DNA from: a virus | Length of the DNA: 64,000 bases | IMG/VR virus record: IMGVR_UViG_3300042731_005935 | Location: 1 to 64,000 of that record | Direction: 5' to 3' (one strand) | In this document: in pieces, positions 59,601 to 64,000 of the stretch | Position numbering within the stretch: position 1 is the first letter of the stretch | Layout of the letters: each line of letters begins with the position of its first letter | Notes under the pieces: generated by a model | Database searches by the model: none | The model's input: the letters and a program-made list of their open reading frames with translations, nothing else | What the model was told of the DNA's origin: nothing | Translations under genes and position numbers: made by a program

Positions 59601-60093
59601 GCATTAATTCCAGATATAGATCATCTTTCATTCTTTTATGGAGTTTATGAAAGAAATCAATACCGCCTTCAACATTAATGAAACTCATAACACAAGCAGT
59701 TCCAATAACCAGTCCGCGTCTGTATTTCATCAAAGTTTTGAAATCAATTCTTGGTTTGTAGTGATAGCCCTCCAGATTTGCTATGGTTAGCATTTTGCAG
59801 AGATTTCGAAATCCGGTGTTATTTTTTATCCATAAAGAGACGTGACCTCGGACCGCTTTCTTCTTCCATTCATTGACCAGGTAACCTTCGCAACCGAGAA
59901 TTGGTTTGATTCCTGCCTGGTCACATGCTTTCTGGAATTTAATAAGTCCATCGATATTACCGTGATCAGTACAGGCCAAGAATTTCTGACCATTAGCCAC
60001 GGCCTTCTCCGCATATTTGGACGCAGAGCCGAATCCATCAAGTTGAGAATATTCGGAGTGGAGATGTAAATGGCAAAAGTCTTCTTTATTCAT
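56659..60093 (-). CDS. dnaE: DnaE-type DNA polymerase with a C-terminal uracil-DNA glycosylase domain
   Basis: A 1144-residue replicative polymerase of family C. It starts with a PHP domain (HLHLHSEYS, residues 8-16, with DHGNIDG). The catalytic centre has PGRGSVGGS (352-360) and PDIDIDFED (392-400). From about residue 950 the chain is a family 4-like uracil-DNA glycosylase: Fe-S cysteines at about 955, 958, 1027 and 1043, motif GEAPGPKED (981-989) and LHP near 1100. The usual DnaE C-terminal OB and clamp-binding regions are not evident. The ATG at 60093 follows GGAG by 11 bases. Confidence 0.9.
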   Translation of the reverse strand: MNKEDFCHLHLHSEYSQLDGFGSASKYAEKAVANGQKFLACTDHGNIDGLIKFQKACDQAGIKPILGCEGYLVNEWKKKAVRGHVSLWIKNNTGFRNLCKMLTIANLEGYHYKPRIDFKTLMKYRRGLVIGTACVMSFINVEGGIDFFHKLHKRMKDDLYLELMPHDIKIQAEHNKRILKLAKETRVKVIVTNDCHYIDRSDWKVHDVLLAIQRKVTWNDPKRWSFGFHGLHLRKTNEMIRAMKAVGIYNEKFLINTLEIAEKCSDYRIPKRDIKLPHVPGIDPDKENKTLWQLCVDGYRDRFHRSVSHNTEYKERLKMEYDLIVEKKFTRYFLIVWELCSWCKKQGILIGPGRGSVGGSLMAYLLGITSVDPIKHNLIFDRFINKDRIDYPDIDIDFEDTKRHLIKEHLEELYGEGNISGVSSFNRMKAKAAVKDVARVFEVSEGEANSFTKMIDDKFPGTEAEKIQNAIDEYQVCQEFAENYPRIIKYAKQLAGQVKNYGKHAAAIIVSMQEIGKSGRCVLIDTKKGRNINWEKDDTEFVGLMKLDSLGLKLLSILSHAIELIKQNHNKNIELDLLELENPQVLKEISEGNTVGAFQINTWAMTNLIKDMGVEEFNHIAHAISLVRPGPTESGMTDNYIKRKRGEHWDKMHHVYEELTSDTYGLLVFQEQIMAVINKVAGLPYETADKIRKIIGKKRDAKEFKKFERKFMRGCRKTKIFSEREATQFWAGLQKWSRYGFNRAHAVEYAILGMWCMWIKHYYPTEFICASLTFGAKEKKREIVEEAYRLGLVMRLPKIGISHATKWVARDNMLFIPFKEVGGLGPVKAVEAARGGGIKDDDPGITKFFNKENKMKVKKIKRHPGDLGKKLDAIKAYDPTDTTITEEMREYFDFRVVSNPKENYKNLYNLFGGSIRLDRLDNTLNGETKELKKLGGNAVKRRRFKKYGYYELQSCTACKLRNECHRPVMPSPGKYNIVLAGEAPGPKEDQFGWGFYEEAPAGGLLWGDINRKGYERSLFHVTNINKCYPSKSRKPNSKQIQECTSRYLNDELKQIKPVLILAFGNTSLQFFEGIKSGITGMSGRTTWNEKYGCWIAWCLHPAATFHNPDNKSFYIAGMKNFFRLMRILAPGLSDKTVYNRKRRR

Positions 60094-60304
60094 ATTTTTT
60101 TTCACTCCATAATAAACAGGGGCCTTGTCCTGAACCAACAATATACCATCCTATTTTTTTATGCCTTCCGATGCCAATAAGTGGCTCGGAGTTATCAACT
60201 ACTTCCTTGCATTCTTTTGGCATTATGTCATAAAAATGTTTCCATAATTCAGAAGGAAGCATTATTTTTTCAAGTTCTAAATATCCAGTTTCTTTTGTTC
60301 TCAT
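60086..60304 (-). CDS. Small hypothetical protein (72 aa)
   Basis: The ATG at 60304 is in an ATGA overlap with the upstream gene. The protein has a helical first half (SELWKHFYDIMPKECKEVV) and a beta-rich second half (IGWYIVGSGQG). It overlaps the polymerase start by eight bases. Not recognised. Confidence 0.65.
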   Translation of the reverse strand: MRTKETGYLELEKIMLPSELWKHFYDIMPKECKEVVDNSEPLIGIGRHKKIGWYIVGSGQGPCLLWSEKKYE

Positions 60305-60519
60305 AAGAAGCATTCCTTTTCTTCCGTATTGAATTCCGGATTGTCGAACGTAAAGTAAATATTGTTAAGTCCAAGAATCTCAATCAACTCCATGGCCGAC
60401 ATCTCTTTCAATCGATCAATTGTGAAACCTGATATCGCTCCTCCGGCTTTATGTATTGATTGGAGAAGACTATGGAGACAAGCCGTCCTTGAAACCAGGA
60501 CGTATTTATTCTTGATCAT
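60301..60519 (-). CDS. Small hypothetical protein (72 aa)
   Basis: The start is within the end of the next upstream gene; ATG 60519 lies eight bases after AAGG, with two more ATGs at 60525 and 60528. The protein is helical (LHSLLQSIHKAGGAISGF) with an acidic end. Not recognised. Confidence 0.55.
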   Translation of the reverse strand: MIKNKYVLVSRTACLHSLLQSIHKAGGAISGFTIDRLKEMSAMELIEILGLNNIYFTFDNPEFNTEEKECFL

Positions 60520-61228
60520 TTCCATCATCCTTTCCGAGCAATTCTTTCGCCGCGATGTTTTTCCATTGTTCTTTCCATTGTTCTTTGTTTTTCTCAATCT
60601 CTTCTATTATATCATCCATTATATCATGCTTTAAAAAATATGCCGTGAACGATTTAAAAGCAATTCCAATCCATGACGCCAGTAATGCGTTTCCTTTGGT
60701 GATCTCCTCAAGTCTCTTGGATATCTTCGCATATCGAGACATGAACCGTTCTTGATTGTTTTCGGTGATTATAGCTATATGTGGATGTTCAAACCTTAAA
60801 TCTTCTACTATGTTTCCTTGGGCAATCTTCCATATCAATTCATACCTATCCGTGTAGTATTTCCCCCAGTTCTTTTTGATTCTCTCCCATACTTCTTCCG
60901 TGTAGTTGTCGAATACCTCTTGGATAACTTCGTGAATATTGGTACAGGAGAAGAAAACGCGGGAGCCAATTGGTGGGATATAATTTGGAGTGAATCGATC
61001 ATGACTCCAATTAATGTGTTGCATCGTGCCACGACAGAAAGGACAACCAACCATGAATGGTGTTACTCCGTCACGGCTATTCCAGATGATTTCTACCTTG
61101 CCGCATTCCTCGCATCCATACTCCATCAAGGCAAATGCTTCATGTGGATATTGAAAGGAGTTTTTCATTTGGATATCCATGAATGGCGGTTCTTTGATTG
61201 TTAATTCTACAGACGGTTTGTTTTCCAT
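60506..61228 (-). CDS. Zinc-ribbon hypothetical protein (240 aa)
   Basis: CEECGKVEIIWNSRDG and CPFCRGTMQH form one zinc-ribbon site near residues 40-65. The C-terminal two thirds is helical and charged, ending in EKNKEQWKEQWKNIA. It has a GTGAGGAAATG site. Function unknown; replication or transcription accessory is possible. Confidence 0.65.
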   Translation of the reverse strand: MENKPSVELTIKEPPFMDIQMKNSFQYPHEAFALMEYGCEECGKVEIIWNSRDGVTPFMVGCPFCRGTMQHINWSHDRFTPNYIPPIGSRVFFSCTNIHEVIQEVFDNYTEEVWERIKKNWGKYYTDRYELIWKIAQGNIVEDLRFEHPHIAIITENNQERFMSRYAKISKRLEEITKGNALLASWIGIAFKSFTAYFLKHDIMDDIIEEIEKNKEQWKEQWKNIAAKELLGKDDGNDQE

Positions 61229-61237
61229 TTCCTCACC

Positions 61238-61480
61238 TCACGGTTTTAAAATATAAAGTTTTTCGGCAATATCGAGTAGGCGATCAAATTGCTTCTCGGT
61301 CACCTTCATTTTCTCTCCATGCAGGCGAAACTTTTGGATCAAGTTGTTAACCAGGTCTACCTCAAATTGTGTCATCATTACCGTGTGAGGGTGGAGGTCC
61401 CTCAGAGTGATGATAAGGTCAGCAACTTCCTCCTGATCAATATTTTTGTCTTTGTCTTCTTTTGGGTAATATGCTGCCAT
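61238..61480 (-). CDS. Small hypothetical protein (80 aa)
   Basis: An acidic, helical protein after an AAGGAGTAAAAAAC site. It ends next to the 240-residue gene and its first 44 bases overlap the acetyltransferase gene. No motif is seen. Confidence 0.65.
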   Translation of the reverse strand: MAAYYPKEDKDKNIDQEEVADLIITLRDLHPHTVMMTQFEVDLVNNLIQKFRLHGEKMKVTEKQFDRLLDIAEKLYILKP

Positions 61481-61943
61481 GTTTTTTACTCCTTATTAAA
61501 TTGTTAATTGTTACGCGCCGGCACATTACCAGCCCCTTTATTATATTGTTCTTCCATGCAATATCTCCTACTTTCCGAAACCGATTGCGTTTGTAGAATT
61601 TAATTGCCTGGTAATTATCTGCTTTGACGTTTAGGAAGACAGTTCTACCGTGGCAAAACTTCTCTATAATTTGGTGAGCGTAACCGCTCTTTGGGGATGT
61701 ATTGATTAATTGGTGGAGCATGTAAGAACCTTTCGGAGCAAGTACTGTTCCGAGTCTTACCGCCTTGACGTATTTCTGGAAGACTATGACCACGCCTTTT
61801 TCAAATATAACCAAGTCATTGTCGATCATACGCTGGAGATAATCTTTACGAATATGAGAAAAGATATCCCTTAATTCGGTCATCCTTTTAAAAATAAAAT
61901 CCAGATCTTTCTCCGTTGCCATTTTAAACTTTTTGGAAGACAT
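61437..61943 (-). CDS. GNAT-family acetyltransferase (168 aa)
   Basis: The pattern of a GNAT enzyme is visible: FLNVKADNYQAIKFYKRNRFRKVG is the conserved C-terminal acetyl-CoA-binding motif (N-x-x-A-x-x-F-Y-x-x-x-G/R-F), preceded by strand-helix units. The ATG at 61943, after GGAGAAAATAT, lies inside the end of the methyltransferase gene. The substrate is unknown; it may act on a host or phage protein or on a DNA base. Confidence 0.7.
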   Translation of the reverse strand: MSSKKFKMATEKDLDFIFKRMTELRDIFSHIRKDYLQRMIDNDLVIFEKGVVIVFQKYVKAVRLGTVLAPKGSYMLHQLINTSPKSGYAHQIIEKFCHGRTVFLNVKADNYQAIKFYKRNRFRKVGDIAWKNNIIKGLVMCRRVTINNLIRSKKHGSILPKRRQRQKY

Positions 61944-62946
61944 ATATTTTCTCCATCTTTTTCGGTGTGTCTTCACAACCAAAAAGACTATTCATCGGAA
62001 GCGCCAATATCTCTTTTAGGTTTCCGAATATTTTTGTGCCAAATCGTTCCGCATCTCTACCACAAGGATAATTTTTACCTTTAATATTTATATCTGCAAT
62101 ATTTATTATAAAATAACCACCAGATTTTAACAGTTTGTAGCAGTTCTTTATGGTCTTGCGAAGGAAGAAGATTCTCCACATGTCGTAGGTTGGGTATTTT
62201 TTAAAAGATTGCTCATTGTCTTCCGAGTAAAGTTCTTTGCAGAAGTAGGGAGGAGAAGAAAAAGCAAGATCGATAGTGCTATGGAGTTCGTTTGGACAAA
62301 ATGCTTCAGCAATAGTTTTGTGTATAACCGCTTTATTCTTTGCATGGAGAAATCCTATCATATTATTGAGGCCATCAACGGCCGGGGTTGAAGGGTCAAC
62401 TCCAATATATTTCGAAGTCCTGGCATACTTGCTTGCAAGAAATCCAGAAAGTCTCCCGCCGAACCCAGCGCAAAAATCATAGGCGACCGAACCGTTTCGG
62501 AGATACCGTTCATATATTGCTTTTGCTGCGGCTGGCCTAAAGTTTGTTGCAAATTGATGCCATTCTATTCGTGACAAGTACGAGCGGACCGATGTGTTGG
62601 TTATCTTTCCACTGTACTGGTATGCCATTCTTATTGATTTTCGGAGAAGTCTTCTTTTACTGAATGCATCAACTGGACTTCCCATCGAGCCGAATACCTT
62701 CACGGTGTATTGGTGTGGCATAAAGTGTTTGCAGAATTCAATGCCAGCAAGGCCGGTTCCAACTGAGTAGAAAAGTCTGCCTTTATAGTCATAGCGTTTT
62801 GTGATGACTGGCTTTGATTCCAGGAGTTTTTTAAAGTCTACCAACAATTCGTGAGGAGTCAAAGAAACAAAAGGGAAGCCGACGCACTTATAATAATTGT
62901 ATGCTTCCTTTAATATCCAGTGGTCAACGTTTTTTACTTCAATCAT
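61924..62946 (-). CDS. DNA methyltransferase, amino-type (SPPY motif)
   Basis: Motif I is DFCAGFGGRLSGF and motif IV is SSPPYFCKELYS, the Ser-Pro-Pro-Tyr box of N4-cytosine or N6-adenine enzymes. The 340-residue length is usual for a stand-alone phage DNA methyltransferase. It could protect phage DNA from host restriction. It overlaps the neighbours by 4 and 20 bases. Target base and site cannot be told. Confidence 0.75.
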   Translation of the reverse strand: MIEVKNVDHWILKEAYNYYKCVGFPFVSLTPHELLVDFKKLLESKPVITKRYDYKGRLFYSVGTGLAGIEFCKHFMPHQYTVKVFGSMGSPVDAFSKRRLLRKSIRMAYQYSGKITNTSVRSYLSRIEWHQFATNFRPAAAKAIYERYLRNGSVAYDFCAGFGGRLSGFLASKYARTSKYIGVDPSTPAVDGLNNMIGFLHAKNKAVIHKTIAEAFCPNELHSTIDLAFSSPPYFCKELYSEDNEQSFKKYPTYDMWRIFFLRKTIKNCYKLLKSGGYFIINIADINIKGKNYPCGRDAERFGTKIFGNLKEILALPMNSLFGCEDTPKKMEKIYVFQKV

Positions 62947-63140
62947 GATAGAATATCCTTATATTTTTGCAATAGTACTTTCCGCCTATGTCCATTTTTA
63001 AATTTTATTTTAATTCCACAATTCGGACAATATTTATAACTGGATAAAATTTTGTCACATGTACATTTAGGACAATTAAACCACTCGGTATATAATTCGT
63101 CATATCCAGTACTATCATCAATATCTATTTTTATTATCAT
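62943..63140 (-). CDS. Small zinc-ribbon protein (65 aa)
   Basis: CPKCTC and CPNCGI, 17 residues apart, form a zinc ribbon. The end is basic (GHRRKVLLQKYKD). It overlaps both neighbours by four bases, so the three genes are coupled. Function unknown. Confidence 0.7.
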   Translation of the reverse strand: MIIKIDIDDSTGYDELYTEWFNCPKCTCDKILSSYKYCPNCGIKIKFKNGHRRKVLLQKYKDILS

Positions 63141-63520
63141 TTCGGCTTCTCCATTCCAAATAATGATTCTGGTTTTATGTTCATCCTGCGATACAATTCA
63201 ATGGTTTGGCGTCCATGTTTGCTATTACAATTGAATGCACGGCAAATCTTCTGGAGTAAAATTGGTTCTTGTTTCGGTTTTTTCTTTGGGTACCGAACCC
63301 ATGGAGCATTTTTAGTGCCGACAAATTTCCGATAAATCAGAAGCAAAAGTTTGTTTGGGATTCGACCAACGAATTGATTGCATATAATGGAGATAACAAA
63401 ATCATCCGTTAATGACATTAGACGGTTGGCCATAAAAGGAGAGGTTAAATCCATATCGTCGTCGGATTCAAATATCTCCTTAAATTCAGCGAATATCGGA
63501 TTACCCTTTTTGTTTATCAT
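63137..63520 (-). CDS. Possible clamp-loader small subunit-like protein (127 aa)
   Basis: The stretch SPFMANRLMSLTDDFVISIICNQ followed by aromatic residues and a basic cluster (PWVRYPKKKPK) recalls small phage clamp-loader subunits (T4 gp62-like) by memory of their pattern. The resemblance is weak. It has an AAAAGATGGAATAACTAAT start context without a strong ribosome site. Confidence 0.35.
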   Translation of the reverse strand: MINKKGNPIFAEFKEIFESDDDMDLTSPFMANRLMSLTDDFVISIICNQFVGRIPNKLLLLIYRKFVGTKNAPWVRYPKKKPKQEPILLQKICRAFNCNSKHGRQTIELYRRMNIKPESLFGMEKPK

Positions 63521-63521
63521 A

Positions 63522-64000
63522 TTAGTTATTCCATCTTTTATTATTAATTATTAACCCAACATGACCGGTTGAAACCATAAATACTTTCCCTAACTCCTTT
63601 TGTGTATACTTACCAGTCTTATATAAATTCCTTATCCATTTTACTTTCTTTTTGGTTAGTTTGGATTGGGAATTATTCTCACCATAACTATTCCTTAAAC
63701 CAATTTTAAAAGCGTGAATTTTATTATTTGAAGATGTTACCCACTCCAAGTTTCCTATCCAATTAAACGACTTATCTCCATCTTTATGATTACATTCATG
63801 AATTGGAGATGGTTTTGTCGGACCGAAGTATTCCAGGACGAGTCTATGAATATAAAATGTTTTCTTTTTACCAAATTTTGATAATGTTATTATTTTATAA
63901 TTCCATTTATTTTTGCTTTGTTTTAGAATTATTTTGTTTCTGATAGACCTAATCCTACCAAAATTCGATACTTTGTAATGCCAACCCGATATTTTCTTCC
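63522..64000 (-). CDS. HNH homing endonuclease, truncated by the window edge
   Basis: The frame runs off the right edge, so the start is not seen. At the visible start it has a NUMOD4-like piece (GWHYKVSNFGRIRS), then an HNH core: FYIHRLVLEYFG, ECNHKDGDKSFNWIGNLEWV and NNKIHAFKIGLR. A C-terminal helix-turn-helix (TQKELGKVFMVSTGHVGLII) would bind DNA. The likely role is DNA cleavage to spread its own gene. Free-standing or intron-linked status cannot be judged from this window. Confidence 0.8.
   Translation of the reverse strand, partial: KKISGWHYKVSNFGRIRSIRNKIILKQSKNKWNYKIITLSKFGKKKTFYIHRLVLEYFGPTKPSPIHECNHKDGDKSFNWIGNLEWVTSSNNKIHAFKIGLRNSYGENNSQSKLTKKKVKWIRNLYKTGKYTQKELGKVFMVSTGHVGLIINNKRWNN

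Noticed and set aside
1-64000. CRISPR array, integrase, lysogeny repressor or insertion sequence
   Set aside because: No regularly spaced repeats, no integrase or transposase motifs and no terminal inverted repeats were seen; absence within this window does not exclude them elsewhere.

Overview
The window looks like part of the genome of a lytic tailed phage (Caudoviricetes), most likely with a long non-contractile tail. It is AT-rich and tightly packed, and most genes start in or next to the previous stop codon. It has a complete virion gene set (terminase, portal, MuF-type head protein, scaffold, SU10-like capsid, head completion genes, tail tube, frameshifted tail chaperone, tape measure, lambda-like tail tip with an NlpC/P60 peptidase). 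It also has its own DNA metabolism genes. I see no integrase, repressor, tRNA or CRISPR array. The host cannot be named from the sequence. A predicted lipoprotein and a holin-like protein in the lysis region fit a bacterial host.

Layout. 1-366: two hammerhead-like ribozymes on the minus strand flank a 61-codon gene. 367-1440: a noncoding region with a 21-bp tandem repeat, several inverted repeats and, at its right end, a sigma70-like promoter facing right. 1442-32677: packaging, head, tail and lysis genes, all plus strand. 32836-40041: a plus-strand cassette of five glycosyltransferases, one acetyltransferase, two methyltransferases and one unknown gene. A sixth glycosyltransferase (10686-11918) lies inside the structural operon. 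40034-64000: minus-strand genes converging on the cassette. They include a PD-(D/E)XK-like nuclease, a Rad50/SbcC split into two genes around an Mre11/SbcD gene, a FEN-like 5' nuclease, a RecA/UvsX-like recombinase, a gp32-like ssDNA-binding protein, MazG-like, dCMP deaminase and thymidylate synthase genes, a DnaE-type polymerase with a uracil-DNA glycosylase domain fused to its C-terminus, a DNA methyltransferase, and a partial HNH endonuclease that runs off the right edge.

How the parts may fit together. Four structural proteins (a small protein after the capsid gene, the tail tube protein, a tail protein and the tail-tip protein) end in nearly pure Thr/Ser tails of 14-35 residues. The same genome carries six glycosyltransferases plus sugar-modifying enzyme candidates. 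The simplest reading is a phage-encoded system that O-glycosylates mucin-like tails on the virion; this is inference. Two other features stand out: the ribozyme-gene-ribozyme unit at the left edge, and the DnaE-UDG fusion in a phage that also encodes dUMP/dTMP enzymes.

Several small genes are easily missed and are listed here: 4932-5084, 8123-8272 (with an in-frame TGA at a position I expect to be Cys), the -1 frame extension at 19340-19528, 32510-32677, 44869-45181 (frameshifted at an A7 run), 46319-46432, 47627-47767, 48660-48836, 51383-51556, 52324-52428, 53177-53290 and 55415-55573. All family names come from motif recognition by eye; no database search was run.
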